A program made the translations under genes and the position numbers. Of a stretch of DNA of 64,000 nucleotides, positions 25,486 through 36,000 are shown one piece after another. How positions within the stretch are numbered: position 1 is the first letter of the stretch; each line of letters starts with the position of its first letter. The notes beneath the pieces are model-generated. The model did no database searches, was not told where the DNA came from, and saw only the letters and a list, made by a program, of their open reading frames with translations. Source of the DNA: Treponema sp. C6A8 (GTDB lineage Bacteria; Spirochaetota; Spirochaetia; Treponematales; Treponemataceae); assembly GCF_000619925.1 (NCBI RefSeq), contig NZ_JHVB01000001.1, positions 1-64,000 on the forward strand, in the 5' to 3' direction.

Positions 25486-27621
25486 ATGGCAACAAAGAAG
25501 ACAAAAGAAAAAACTCCACAGACCCTGGTGATTGTAGAGTCTCCAGCAAAGGCACACACAATCGAAAAATATCTGGGCCCTGGCTATGTGGTTAAGGCTT
25601 CTATGGGACATTTGATAGACCTGCCTAAATCGCGCATGGCAATCGATATTGAAAATAATTTCCAGCCGGAATATATCACAGTTCGCGGAAGGGCAAAACT
25701 TCTTAAGGAACTTCAGAAAGATGCAAAAAAATCAGATTTTGTACTTCTTGCATCCGATAACGACCGCGAAGGAGAGGCAATTGCCTGGCATTTGAACAAT
25801 GCCCTTAAAGATAAAACTGACGCTAAAATCAGCCGAATTGTATTTAACGAAATTACTCCGGTTGCAATTACAGAAGCCGTAAAACATCCCGGCGAAATTG
25901 TAGAAGCAAAGGTAAATGCCCAGAAGGCCCGCCGTGTTCTTGACCGCCTTGTAGGTTATAACCTCAGCCCTCTTTTGTGGGCAAAGGTAAAGAACGGTCT
26001 TTCTGCCGGACGCGTGCAGTCAGTTGCTTTGCGCCTTATTTGTGAGCGTGAAAAGGAAGTTGAAGATTTTATCCCTGAAGAATACTGGTCTTTGGATGCT
26101 GATTTTGCTAAGGGAAAATCAAACTTTACTGCTCAGCTTGTAAAGTATAAGGGAGAAAATCCTGAACTTAAGTCTGAAGACGTTGTCAATAAAATCATCG
26201 ATGAGATTAAAAATTCTCCTTGTACAGTAACTTCTGTTAAGAAAACTGATAAGACAGTTCGTCCAAAGCCACCTTTTACAACATCAAAATTGCAGCAGGC
26301 AGCCGCTAACCGCTTTAATTTTACATCACGTAAGACAATGCAGATTGCCCAGATGCTTTACGAAGGTATTCAGATTGGCGAAAACCGCGTGGGTCTTATT
26401 ACTTACATGCGTACAGACTCTGTCCGTATTTCTGATACAGCCCTTGCTGATGTTCGCGGATGGCTTTCAAAAAATTATCCGGATGCTCTTCCTGCTGAAC
26501 CTATTCATTATTCTGTCGGAAAGGCAGCTCAGGACGCTCATGAAGGTATCCGCCCTACATACACAACTTACACACCTGAAAGCGTAAAGGAATATCTTAC
26601 AAACGATCAGTTTAAGCTTTACTCAATTATCTGGGAGCGCTTTGTTTCTTCTCAGATGAATAATGCAAAAATGACTACAACTTCAGTTGAAATTACAAGC
26701 GGTGACGCAGTTTTCAGAACAGCCGCAAGTAAAATCAGCGAAAAAGGTTTCTATAACGTTATCAAACTGCTTTCTTCAAAAGAGGATAAATCAACATCAC
26801 TTCCTTCTTTGAAAGAGGGTGAAACTCTGGAGACAGGAAAATTCCACCCTGAACAGCACTTTACCCAGGGACCTGCCCGCTATACTGATGCTTCTATCGT
26901 TCGCATGCTGGAAGAAAAGGGAATCGGACGTCCTTCAACTTATGCACCTATTATCTCTGTATTGCTGGACCGCTATTATGTTACACGTTCCAACAAGCAG
27001 CTGGTTCCTACTCAGCTTGGCCGCGTAATTTCTAAAATCCTTGTAGAAAGCTTCCCTGATGTAATCAACGAACAGTTTACTGCTGAGGTAGAAAATACTC
27101 TTGATAAGGTAGAGGCAGACGAGCTTGTATGGAACGATATGATAAGCGACTTCTACGGACCTTTTAAAAAGCGGGTAGAAGAAGTTACCTCTACAACCGA
27201 AAGCATTAAGGGCTTCCTTGACGAAGAAACAGACAAGGTTTGTGACCTTTGCGGAAAGCCTATGATTAAAAAGCTTGGAAAGTTCGGCTTCTTCCTTGCC
27301 TGCTCGGGCTTCCCTGAATGCCACAATACAAAATCAATTCCACTGGCAAAATGTCCGGTTCCTGGCTGTAACGGGGAAATTGTTGAGCGCAAGCAGAAGG
27401 GACGGGGAAAATCTTTCTTTGGCTGTACAAACTATCCTAAGTGTACCTTTATCAGTCACTTTAAGCCAATTGATTCTTACTGTCCTAAGTGCGGCTGGTT
27501 CCTTGTTGAAAAGTTTGACAAAAAGAACGGAAGCTATAAGTCTTGTATCAATCCTGACTGTGATTACCTGCACTCAGCTGATGATGAGCCTATGGTTATG
27601 CCGGAAGCCGGCGAAGAGTAA
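25486..27621 (+). CDS. topA: DNA topoisomerase I
   Basis: A type IA topoisomerase relaxing negative supercoils. The 711-residue protein has an N-terminal Toprim domain (LVIVESPAKAHTIEKYLG, acidic ASDNDREGEAIAWHL), the catalytic Tyr307 in LITYMRTDSVRIS, and the GRPSTYAPIISVL motif. Three C-terminal four-cysteine zinc fingers follow: CDLCGKP...CSGFPEC, CPVPGC...CTNYPKC and CPKCGW...CINPDC. It is 20 bp after dprA, a pairing common in many bacteria. Confidence 0.96.
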   Translation: MATKKTKEKTPQTLVIVESPAKAHTIEKYLGPGYVVKASMGHLIDLPKSRMAIDIENNFQPEYITVRGRAKLLKELQKDAKKSDFVLLASDNDREGEAIAWHLNNALKDKTDAKISRIVFNEITPVAITEAVKHPGEIVEAKVNAQKARRVLDRLVGYNLSPLLWAKVKNGLSAGRVQSVALRLICEREKEVEDFIPEEYWSLDADFAKGKSNFTAQLVKYKGENPELKSEDVVNKIIDEIKNSPCTVTSVKKTDKTVRPKPPFTTSKLQQAAANRFNFTSRKTMQIAQMLYEGIQIGENRVGLITYMRTDSVRISDTALADVRGWLSKNYPDALPAEPIHYSVGKAAQDAHEGIRPTYTTYTPESVKEYLTNDQFKLYSIIWERFVSSQMNNAKMTTTSVEITSGDAVFRTAASKISEKGFYNVIKLLSSKEDKSTSLPSLKEGETLETGKFHPEQHFTQGPARYTDASIVRMLEEKGIGRPSTYAPIISVLLDRYYVTRSNKQLVPTQLGRVISKILVESFPDVINEQFTAEVENTLDKVEADELVWNDMISDFYGPFKKRVEEVTSTTESIKGFLDEETDKVCDLCGKPMIKKLGKFGFFLACSGFPECHNTKSIPLAKCPVPGCNGEIVERKQKGRGKSFFGCTNYPKCTFISHFKPIDSYCPKCGWFLVEKFDKKNGSYKSCINPDCDYLHSADDEPMVMPEAGEE

Positions 27622-27635
27622 AAACAGGACTGACT

Positions 27636-28217
27636 ATGCTTTTTATTTTTGATATGGGGGGCGTGGTTACCACAACCTTCCCCCTGGACGTACTCACTTC
27701 AAAACTTGGCCTTACAAAAGATGAATTTTTAGGCATTTGCCGCGAAAACGGAAATATCTGGGCAAAGCTTGAAAAAGGCGAAATTGAAACCCACGAATTC
27801 TGGGCTTCCTTTAACAAGGCAAAACCAGCTTCTGTGCCGGAAGTAAAAAATGATTTATTCCGCCTTTATTTTCATCCTCAGCTGCAGGAACGCACTGCTG
27901 AACTGATTAAGGCTCTTCGCAAAAAGCACCGTGTAGTTTGCGGAACAAACACAATTCAGAGTCATTGGGAAAATCACATGGAGCGCGGTGATTACGCATT
28001 TTTTGACCAGACTTATGCCAGCAATAAAATCTGCGAGGCAAAACCGGATCCTCACTTTTTTGAAGTGATTTTAGAGGCTGAAGGGTATAAGGCAGAGAAT
28101 GCGTTTTTTACTGATGATAAAATTGAAAACTGCAGGGCGGCAGAAAGCCTTGGAATAAAGGCAGTGCACTTTGAAAGTCCTGAGCAGCTTTGGAAAGAGT
28201 GGGAAAAATATATTTAA
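27636..28217 (+). CDS. HAD-superfamily hydrolase (YihX-like)
   Basis: A 193-residue HAD subfamily IA protein. Motif I is IFDMGGVV (the nucleophile Asp, with Gly-Gly-Val as in YihX-like phosphatases), motif II lies in CGTNTIQSHW, motif III Lys in KICEAKPDPHFF and motif IV in FFTDDKIENCRAAESLG. A small helical cap covers residues ~15-75. Substrate is unknown; relatives dephosphorylate sugar phosphates such as glucose-1-phosphate. It sits between topA and the methyltransferase gene with 14-18 bp gaps. Confidence 0.82.
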   Translation: MLFIFDMGGVVTTTFPLDVLTSKLGLTKDEFLGICRENGNIWAKLEKGEIETHEFWASFNKAKPASVPEVKNDLFRLYFHPQLQERTAELIKALRKKHRVVCGTNTIQSHWENHMERGDYAFFDQTYASNKICEAKPDPHFFEVILEAEGYKAENAFFTDDKIENCRAAESLGIKAVHFESPEQLWKEWEKYI

Positions 28218-28235
28218 ACTTTTTTAGGAAGAAAC

Positions 28236-29489
28236 ATGTACGCAAAAGTATTTTTGAACGCAAAGGAAGAGAGAGAAATTTTACAGGGCTTTCCCTGGGT
28301 ATTTGATAATGAGATTTCACATTTTAAACACCGTGCTGATGAAAAATCTGAATGGAAAAATGAAAGTCTGGCTGAATGCAGCCTGACTGACGGAAGTGCC
28401 GTTGAAGTTTGCACTAAGGCAGGCGGATTTTTAGGAACCGGTATCCTTAATAAAAAATCAAAAATTGCAGTTCGCCTTATCGGTACTGAACACGCTGACG
28501 TCATTTTTTCTGACATTGCAAAATTCTGGGAAAAGAGAGTTGAAGCGGCTTATAATTACCGCCAGCTTTATTATTCTCCGTCTGATTCTTACCGTCTTGT
28601 TTTTGGTGAGGCAGATTTGATTCCGGGCTTTATCTGCGAACGTCTTTGCAGCGAAGAGCGGAAAGTTTTCCTTGTAGTTCAGTTCCTGTCTATGAGCTGT
28701 GATATTTTCAAAAATGAAATCATCAAGGCTCTAAAAAAGGTTTGCAAGCCGGAAGGAATTTACGAGCGCAGTGATGAAGCTGTTCGCGAAAAGGAAGGGC
28801 TGCCTATGGTAAGCGGCTGGCTTGACGGCAAATCTTTTGATACTGACATTGTTATCGTAGAAAACGGAATTAAGCTTTGTGTTGACATTGCAAACGGACA
28901 GAAAACAGGCTACTTCCTTGACCAGAAGTTCAACCGTGAACAGATTAAACGCTTCTGCCACGGGAAAAAAGTCCTTGATACCTTTACTCACACAGGCGCT
29001 TTTGGTCTAAATGCCTTTAAGGCAGGGGCGCGCGAAGTAACTTCTGTTGATATTTCAGAAGATGCTGTAAAAATGGTAAATCACAACATCAAGCTCAACG
29101 GCGCTGAAAAAGTTATGAAGGCTTTGTGCGCTGATGTTTTTGACCTTCTAAAAAAATACGAAGCAGACGGTGAAAAGTTTGACGTAATCATTCTTGACCC
29201 TCCCGCTTTTACAAAATCTGCAAAGAACATTCAGAAGGCTTACGGCGGATATAAGGAAATCAATCTCCGAGCTATGCGACTTTTGAATGAAGGCGGAATC
29301 CTTGTTACCTGTTCATGCTCTCACTTTTTTGACACAAATACCTTCTATGATATGATTGTTCATGCCGCAATGGACAGCCACAAGAAGGTTCAGATTCTTG
29401 AAAAACGCGGTGCCGGACCAGATCATCCTCTTCTGGCAGGCTATCCTAAGTCTGAATATTTGAAGTGTGCAATCTGCGTTGTAAGGTAG
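28236..29489 (+). CDS. Class I SAM-dependent rRNA methyltransferase (RlmI-like)
   Basis: A 417-residue protein of the RlmI/RlmCD-like m5C methyltransferase group. An N-terminal PUA domain (about 1-75; ILQGFPWVFDNEI) is followed by the EEHRO-type middle domain and a Rossmann domain. Motif I reads VLDTFTHTGAFGLNAFKAGA, motif II VTSVDISEDAV, and motif IV DPPAFTKS. CSCSH holds the candidate catalytic cysteine. It would methylate 23S rRNA. It forms a cluster with miaA, an RNA-modification gene starting 4 bp later. Confidence 0.85.
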   Translation: MYAKVFLNAKEEREILQGFPWVFDNEISHFKHRADEKSEWKNESLAECSLTDGSAVEVCTKAGGFLGTGILNKKSKIAVRLIGTEHADVIFSDIAKFWEKRVEAAYNYRQLYYSPSDSYRLVFGEADLIPGFICERLCSEERKVFLVVQFLSMSCDIFKNEIIKALKKVCKPEGIYERSDEAVREKEGLPMVSGWLDGKSFDTDIVIVENGIKLCVDIANGQKTGYFLDQKFNREQIKRFCHGKKVLDTFTHTGAFGLNAFKAGAREVTSVDISEDAVKMVNHNIKLNGAEKVMKALCADVFDLLKKYEADGEKFDVIILDPPAFTKSAKNIQKAYGGYKEINLRAMRLLNEGGILVTCSCSHFFDTNTFYDMIVHAAMDSHKKVQILEKRGAGPDHPLLAGYPKSEYLKCAICVVR

Positions 29490-29493
29490 TTTG

Positions 29494-30438
29494 ATGAGCG
29501 GTAAGGCGGAATATAACTGTATAATAGTTCTCGGGCCGACGGCGGTGGGAAAAACTTCTATTGGAGTTGCCCTTGCCGGAAGTTTTGACGGAGAAATTAT
29601 TTCTGCCGATTCCCGCCAGACTTACCGCCATCTTGATATAGGTTCTGGAAAAGACCTTGATGAATACGTCTGGAATGGAAAGCCCCTGCCTTATCATCTG
29701 ATTGATATTGCAAGCCTTCCTGACGAATATAACGTTTATAATTATCAGAAAGATTTTTATACCGCTTTTAAAGATATTATCGCCCGCGGGAAACTCCCTG
29801 TGGTAGTCGGCGGAACGGGCATGTATCTTGATGCGGTGGTTCGCGGCTATGAAATGGTAATTTTACCGGAAAATCCTAAGCTTCACGCAGAGCTGGAAGA
29901 AAAATCCCTTGAGGAGCTGGGCCAGATGCTCTTAAAAGAACAGCCTGACTTACACGTAAAGGCTGACCTTAAGGAAAAAGAGCGTGTAATCAAGGCACTG
30001 GAAATTATTGAAGCTAAAAAACAGGGAATTGAATCAACTGCGGTTGAGCGCCCTGATATAAGGCCTTTTATAATCGGAACGACATTGCCGCGACCAAAGC
30101 TCTGGGAAAATATTCAGCTCCGACTTAGAGAACGCCTGGACGGCGGCATGATAGAAGAAGTTGAAAATATTCATAAAAGCGGGATTACCTTTGAACGCCT
30201 TGAAAAACTGGGACTTGAATACCGCTTTTGTTCAGAATACTTACAGGGCAAATACAAAAGCCGCGACGAAATGGAAGAAAAACTTTTTATTGCCATCCGT
30301 CAGTTTGCAAAAAGACAGGAAACCTGGTTCCGCATGATGGAAAAAAAGGGTGTAGAAATTCACTGGCTGGGTCAGGGCAGTAAGGCTGAACGCATTGAAG
30401 AAGCGGTAAAAATAGTTTCTGATTTGAAAATGCGGTAG
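29494..30438 (+). CDS. miaA: tRNA dimethylallyltransferase
   Basis: MiaA adds a dimethylallyl group to A37 of tRNAs reading UNN codons. From ATG 29494 (a TTG directly before it is also in frame) the protein has 314 residues with the P-loop VLGPTAVGKTS, SADSRQTYRHLDIGSGK (DSxQ motif), GGTGMYLDAVV and the late RQFAKRQETWFR segment. It is the last gene of the long run beginning at mraZ and is followed by a GC-rich element and a bidirectional terminator. Confidence 0.95.
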   Translation: MSGKAEYNCIIVLGPTAVGKTSIGVALAGSFDGEIISADSRQTYRHLDIGSGKDLDEYVWNGKPLPYHLIDIASLPDEYNVYNYQKDFYTAFKDIIARGKLPVVVGGTGMYLDAVVRGYEMVILPENPKLHAELEEKSLEELGQMLLKEQPDLHVKADLKEKERVIKALEIIEAKKQGIESTAVERPDIRPFIIGTTLPRPKLWENIQLRLRERLDGGMIEEVENIHKSGITFERLEKLGLEYRFCSEYLQGKYKSRDEMEEKLFIAIRQFAKRQETWFRMMEKKGVEIHWLGQGSKAERIEEAVKIVSDLKMR

Positions 30439-30531
30439 CGATGGGAGCGGCGGCGAAGCCGGCCACCGGCAGGGGGCTGGAGCGATAGCGGAACCGCGGA
30501 CGTAGCGACGGCGTCAGCCGGACCGCCCGAA
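30437..30531. repeat. GC-rich element with stop codon at its edge
   Basis: About 95 bp of conspicuously GC-rich DNA, built of AGCGA/GCGG words with small fold-backs (CGGC-GAA-GCCG; CCGG-CCA-CCGG), in otherwise much less GC-rich DNA. It begins with the TAG stop codon of miaA and ends at the terminator. No reading frame is supported. It looks like a dispersed palindromic element, but no second copy occurs in this window. Confidence 0.55.
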
Positions 30532-30532
30532 T

Positions 30533-30560
30533 AAAAAAAACGCCCCGACGGAGCGTTTTT
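30533..30560. terminator. Bidirectional terminator after miaA
   Basis: A8 then CGC-C-CC-GAC-GG-A-GCG then T5: a 6-bp interrupted stem with A and T runs on both flanks. It serves miaA (plus) and the convergent small gene ending at 30595 (minus). Confidence 0.85.
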
Positions 30561-30594
30561 ACAAGGCTATTTCAAAATATAAAGGAGTTTCTTT

Positions 30595-30807
30595 CTAAGC
30601 CGAAACAACTACTTTTTCTTTTATTTCTGTCAGATATCCGGTTCGGATGCAGCTGTCGAAGAGTTCGCGACTGATGTAGTCTGTTTTTACGTCTTCGTAG
30701 CCGTCAAGGTCGCGCACGATTTTTACGACAAATCCGTCTTCCATTTCACGAAGGATTGTCATGTAGTCTGAAGTTTTTCCTATGCTCTTTAATGTGTAAC
30801 TTTTCAT
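30595..30807 (-). CDS. Small protein of unknown function
   Basis: A 70-residue protein starting at ATG 30807 (MKSYTLKSIGKTSDYMTILR) with a good GGGAGG RBS 8 bases upstream; a longer opening from 30837 is not needed. No signal peptide, membrane segment or known motif is visible. Mixed charge with a MEDGFVVKIVRDLDGYEDV stretch suggests a small alpha/beta protein. It has its own terminator (shared with miaA) and is therefore probably expressed alone. Function not recognised. Confidence 0.7.
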   Translation of the reverse strand: MKSYTLKSIGKTSDYMTILREMEDGFVVKIVRDLDGYEDVKTDYISRELFDSCIRTGYLTEIKEKVVVSA

Positions 30808-30914
30808 ATTGCCTCCCGCAATTAAGTTTAAGCACATCTATGAAGTAAAGTTTTTATCAAAATTAAGAGGGAAATCACGTTCCCATACCTTAATATTCGG
30901 TTATAATAAAAAAA

Positions 30915-31682
30915 ATGTTAGAAAAATTTGAAAAAAAATTTTGTGATGCGCATTTTCACTATGCTGTCTGCCGGGACTTTCAGCCTGACCTTAAAGTAGA
31001 CTGGAATGCGCTTTCCTGTGCTCATTCTTTTGAAGAGTGGGAAATCCAGAAGAAGGCGCCGGCCTGTGTAAAGAAGGCTTTTGGCCTGCATCCGCAAGCT
31101 TGTCTACAGCCGGATTTTGACATTAAAAAGTATGCTGATTTTCTTGAGGGCTTACTGAAGGCGGGAAAAAATACAATTCACGCAATCGGGGAAGCTGGCT
31201 TTGATTATTTTACTCCAGCCTTTCGTGAAAAAGCTCTTTTACAGGAAGAAATGTGGAACATTCAGCTTGAACTTGCCCTGCAATATAAAATGCCCCTTGT
31301 AGTTCACTGCCGGAAGGCTAACGAAAAGCTTTTTGAATATGCAGCTCGCCTTAAAAAACTGCCGGCGGTACTTTTTCATTCTTTTATGGGAAGTTTTGTA
31401 GAGGCAGAAAGTCTTATCCGGCGGGGAATTCCCTCTTTTTTTAGTTTTGGAAAGCAGATGAAAAACGGAAATAAAAAGGTGATTGAATGTGTAAAAAAGC
31501 TTCCGCTTGAAAATCTTCTTCTGGAAACTGATGCGCCTTTTCAAACTTTAAAGGGTGAAGCTTTTACCAGGGCAGGGGAAATCAGGCTTATTTATGAAGC
31601 GGCCGCAGAAATCCGAGGTTTCAAAGAAGAATATCTTGTTCAAAATTTACAACAAAATTTTATAAAATTTCTTAACTTCTAA
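30915..31682 (+). CDS. TatD-family metal-dependent hydrolase
   Basis: A 255-residue TIM-barrel amidohydrolase-fold protein. Metal ligands: DAHFHY (HxH at the N-terminus), the Glu in IGEAGFDY, His in PLVVHCRKA, His in LFHSFMGS and Asp in LLLETDAPF. TatD proteins are Mg-dependent 3'-5' DNases, with some acting on other substrates. The family start and length (about 260) fit. It is transcribed toward the lipoprotein pair but has an 85-bp gap to it. Confidence 0.88.
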   Translation: MLEKFEKKFCDAHFHYAVCRDFQPDLKVDWNALSCAHSFEEWEIQKKAPACVKKAFGLHPQACLQPDFDIKKYADFLEGLLKAGKNTIHAIGEAGFDYFTPAFREKALLQEEMWNIQLELALQYKMPLVVHCRKANEKLFEYAARLKKLPAVLFHSFMGSFVEAESLIRRGIPSFFSFGKQMKNGNKKVIECVKKLPLENLLLETDAPFQTLKGEAFTRAGEIRLIYEAAAEIRGFKEEYLVQNLQQNFIKFLNF

Positions 31683-31767
31683 ACATTCTGGATTTAGCAT
31701 GAATATAAGTTAAAAAAATTTGCAAGTAAAAATGTTTTTTTGTGATTTTTCATTAAGGAGTACATTT

Positions 31768-33078
31768 ATGAAAAAGCATTTTTTTACATGCGCACTTTTT
31801 ACTCTTGCCTTCCTTATTTTTTCCTGTGCAAACGGAATGAATTCATCTGACAATAATTCTTCCTCAACTCCAGCTCTGCCAACCGGTATTAATGCCAGAA
31901 TGTCTTTTGTAAACGGTTATCTTTCTGCATGGATTGAAGATAATGGAAAAATTATAAGCGGCGAACAGTATGAAGATGAAGATGAGACAAAACCTCTTCT
32001 GAAATATCAGTGGTACAGATTGTCTGAAGATGAGGATGAGATTGATCAGCTGTTTTCTGAAAATTCATATTATGAATATGATGATCTGGATGATGAAAAT
32101 CACATAATTTTGGCAAAAATTACCTATAAGGGAAATCAGTATGAGGTAAAATCTGAAAAACTTCTCGGCTGTTTAGACATGGATAATAGTGACATTAACG
32201 TTATCGATTTAGTTTGTGAGGAAGGTGACTACTTAGAGTCTGATGACCTTAAACTTCTGCATGCCTGGAAGGCTAATGATGAGGATGAAGAGGAATTAGA
32301 TATTTCTGATATGTCGATTTCTTTTGCAAGGGTTTTCCGGGCAAGCAGTGAAAACGAAAATGTTTATACTGTTTCTCCTATTGATGATTTTTACTCGCCA
32401 TACTCCGCTGAATGTCCTGTAATGATTACAAAACCAGGTTATTCCACATACATCTTAAATGTTTATGTTCTTGTAATTAAAAGCTTTGATGATAATGAAG
32501 TTCCAAAGCTTTCTAAATCTATTCAGAATATTACCAGAGGCTGCATTCGTCTTGAAGATACTGAGCTTGACCTTGAATATAAGTTTGGTAATGAATGGCT
32601 TCGCTATAGTTCGGGAAAGGAAATTCCTGTGACGTCTTCTGTTACGGAAATTTTAGTAAGAAAGGCTGCTGTCGGAAAAGAAGATGATGAAGTTTATATA
32701 GGTTACTCTGATGAACAGACAATTCCTGTAACAAAAGAAAATATTGGTGTTGATGTTTCAAAAATACCTCCTGTTACAATGTCTAATTTTGAAAGCTTCA
32801 ACATTGATAACAGCGACATAAAGATTCTGAATATGGGAAACGGAGCTTTTTATGCCGCTTTAAGTAATCAGAATTTTACGGAAGAGAACATAACTTTCGA
32901 GTGGTATATTAATGACAGTTCTCCTGAAGGATTTTCCGGAGTTACTGTTTCCGGGGCAACCCTCCAGATTTCGCCTGATTCAGATATACCAAAGGGCACT
33001 GTTTATATAAGGGTAAAAGCCAGTTCAAAAGATACAGAAGGGCTTTTTTACTATAGTCAGTACAACTATTCATTTTAG
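31768..33078 (+). CDS. Large acidic lipoprotein, partner of the binary-toxin-like lipoprotein
   Basis: From ATG 31768 (AAGGAG 7 bases upstream) the protein has 436 residues. The signal peptide ends FLIFSC (lipobox), followed by a Ser/Asn-rich linker. The body seems to be a chain of beta-sandwich modules: one around residues 40-125 (LKYQWYRLSEDEDEIDQ), one with LEDTELDLEYKFGNEWLRYSSG (residues ~270-330), and a C-terminal one with ITFEWYINDSSPEGFSG. The W-Y strand patterns recall Ig-like or carbohydrate-binding folds. It is very acidic (Asp/Glu runs). No enzyme motif was seen. The next gene starts 9 bp later, so both are co-expressed. Function unknown. Confidence 0.65.
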   Translation: MKKHFFTCALFTLAFLIFSCANGMNSSDNNSSSTPALPTGINARMSFVNGYLSAWIEDNGKIISGEQYEDEDETKPLLKYQWYRLSEDEDEIDQLFSENSYYEYDDLDDENHIILAKITYKGNQYEVKSEKLLGCLDMDNSDINVIDLVCEEGDYLESDDLKLLHAWKANDEDEEELDISDMSISFARVFRASSENENVYTVSPIDDFYSPYSAECPVMITKPGYSTYILNVYVLVIKSFDDNEVPKLSKSIQNITRGCIRLEDTELDLEYKFGNEWLRYSSGKEIPVTSSVTEILVRKAAVGKEDDEVYIGYSDEQTIPVTKENIGVDVSKIPPVTMSNFESFNIDNSDIKILNMGNGAFYAALSNQNFTEENITFEWYINDSSPEGFSGVTVSGATLQISPDSDIPKGTVYIRVKASSKDTEGLFYYSQYNYSF

Positions 33079-33087
33079 GAGAAGCAT

Positions 33088-36000
33088 ATGACTAAAAAGA
33101 TTTTTTTATTATCATCAATTATTTTTTCACTTTCTTTCTTTGCCTGCAACAATATGCTTGATACTCCTCTTGATACTTCTTCGCAGACAGAATCTGTCTC
33201 GTCTGACGGAAAAACATATATTTCTGCGGCAATCAATGATGACGGTTCCAGAACAGCTCTTCCTGTTCTTACAGAAAGAAATGCTTTTACTTACATAATT
33301 CTTAAGGGAAAAAAGGCTGGCAGTACAGAAGAAAAAATTCTTGGTTCATGGACAAGTGATGGAGCATCTTCATCTTCACCTTCAGCTTATTCTAAGATGG
33401 CTTCCGCTTCTATTGCCCTTGAGGCCGGAAGCTGGGATTTTTATCTTCGTGCATCAAAAGATGGAGCTGTTTCCTATGAGTCAAATATTAAAAACGTAAC
33501 TCTTGCAAACGGTACCATAAGGCTTTTGAACTTTTATCTTGGCAGAAGTGATATTGTATTAACAGGTTCCGGAAAAATAGAGATTACGCTTAATTATGCC
33601 AATCCTACTGAAGAAGAAGATATAAAATCAGTATATGCTGCGTGTGAGCAGGAATCTGGAAACGGAGAATATGTAACTTCTATAGAAAAGCTTACAAAAA
33701 GCGGAGGAAATTATACTTTTACAAAAGATAATGTTCCTGCCGGTGTGTACTGCGTTACTTTTTTCTTTTATTCGGATAATGATCTCCGTAAAACAGATGA
33801 TACATCAGCCTGGTGGAAAAACTGCATTGGTTACTGGAGGGAATACGCAATAGTTGCAGGTGGCCTTACTAGTATTTCTGAACAGACAGTTGAAAGTGTC
33901 GGAAGTCTTTTTCATCTTAAACTTTATGACAGCGACGGAAGCACAGAATTAACACCTACTGGTTCTGCCGGCTCTACTTTCCCAGTGACCTTTACACGCT
34001 TTTCATCAGAAATCAATCTTCCACTCGCAAAAGATGCCTGGGATACACTTTCTAATGAAGAAAAAGCAGAATATTTTTATGTTGAGAAACCAGGATATGA
34101 TTTTGACGGCTGGTACACAAGTTCAGATTATTCTGGCGTACAGGCAGAAAGCGTTTCTGAAGGAACAATGAAGGACTGTGCTTTTTATGCAAAGTGGCTT
34201 AAAAAATGGACTTTGACATATAAATTGACTTCTGACAAAGAAGTGCCACTTTATGATGGTTATTCCTATAATCTTTGGGGAATTGAAGATCTGGATGAAG
34301 ATGACAGACAGGCTGGAAAAATTCTTCTTGGCTGGACAAAAACTCAGAACTCTACTAAGCCGGATAAAAATTTTGAGGCCGGTGCATCTTTTAGTCCGGA
34401 AAGTGACCTTACGCTCTATCCTGTCTGGATTGAAATGCCCGCAACGACAATCCCTGTAATTGATGCATCTAAAGTAACGGCAGACACTGATGAGGAAAAA
34501 ACTCGTAAAATTGCATTGTATCAGGATGAGGTTTTAAGGCTTGCTAAAACTAATGCCATCATGGATAAAAATTACGGTGAATATAAGCCTTATGTATCAA
34601 CTGTTGACTCGGACGGAGACGGTCTTTATAACTGGGAAGAAGTTTATGTAACAATAACCAGCCCATGGCTCCGTGATACCGATGGTGACGGCTGGGATGA
34701 TAAATATGAAATTACAACCTGGAACAAACAGTCTAACTCTTTTAATCCTCTTATTGCGGATCTTCCGCGGCTTAATGTAACAATTGAAAGTGCCCCATAT
34801 TTTTCTTATAACTATACCACTACAAATGGTAAGACTTTAAGTGACAGCATAACAAGAAGTGAAAGCGGAACAATGGGACATTCTACCAATGCCACTCACT
34901 CTGAAACATCCGGCTATTCACGAACAGCTAATGTTAATGCTTCCTGGAATTCTAAGTGGGAAGTTAATCCTGCTGGTGGAAAACTTGAGCATGGATACAA
35001 TACTGGCTTTGGTTATTCCCGTGCCTGGAATGGAAGTGACAGCTATAGCTTTTCAAAGGGCGAAAGTGAAAGCTATTCAAAGTCTGTATCAAACGGCCGT
35101 GTTAATACTACAAATGAGTCCCGCTCTATTACAGGTGGTTCTGTAAAATTTGCACTTAAATTTGAAAACCCGAGTGATATAGCCTATACCATTGGCAGTC
35201 TTGCTGTTGAAGCCTTCAGAAAACAGATTGGTGTTCCTTTTGGAGATAATGCTTCTCTTTACGTTCCTCTTGGTTCAATGAAAACGAATTCTTCTGTTTC
35301 AATGACTTTGCAGCCTCATTCATATTCTGGAATTATAAATTACGAAGTAACACTTAATCGTCAGCAGTATGAAGAACTTTTGCGTAATACAAGCGGTCTT
35401 GAAGTAAGTATTGCGGGATTTTCAATCAATTCAAAAGATACTCAGAAACGCACAACCGACTTCACAGATGCCTATACCAGTGTTTATCAGCTTACTTCCC
35501 GCATTTCAATTGACTATGGCCCTACTTACCTTTCTAAAAAACCTGAAATTTATAATGTAGCGGTAAAGTATAAGCCTAAGAAGTCTTCTTCAGGAACAGT
35601 TTCCGGGGCAATATATGAAGATGTTACTCTGCAGGATCTTTTAAATATTTGTGTTGGCGAAGGAAATTATAAAATTGAAAACGGAATCTTAAAAAGTATT
35701 TATGGTCTTTCAAATGCTTCGAAAGAAAAGGAAGGTTCCTGGTATGTTGATTACCGTTACTTTGACGGCGATGTGCAGAAAATGAAAATTGCAGGCCCTA
35801 AGGCAAATCTCACTGGAAAAACACTAAATGATATTACTTCTGTGGATGCAAAAACATCTTTTGGTATTTTCTATGATGTTGATGCTGACGGTGACAATGT
35901 TCCTCTTAAAATTGAAAAGGAATACGGCTCTTCAGATACTTCTAAAGATTCTGATGGAGATGGAATTTCGGATTATGAAGAAATCTACGGCTGGACACCA

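Noticed and set aside
31720..31767. Upstream start for the acidic lipoprotein
   Set aside because: The AAGGAG RBS and the lipoprotein signal peptide both fix the start at 31768.
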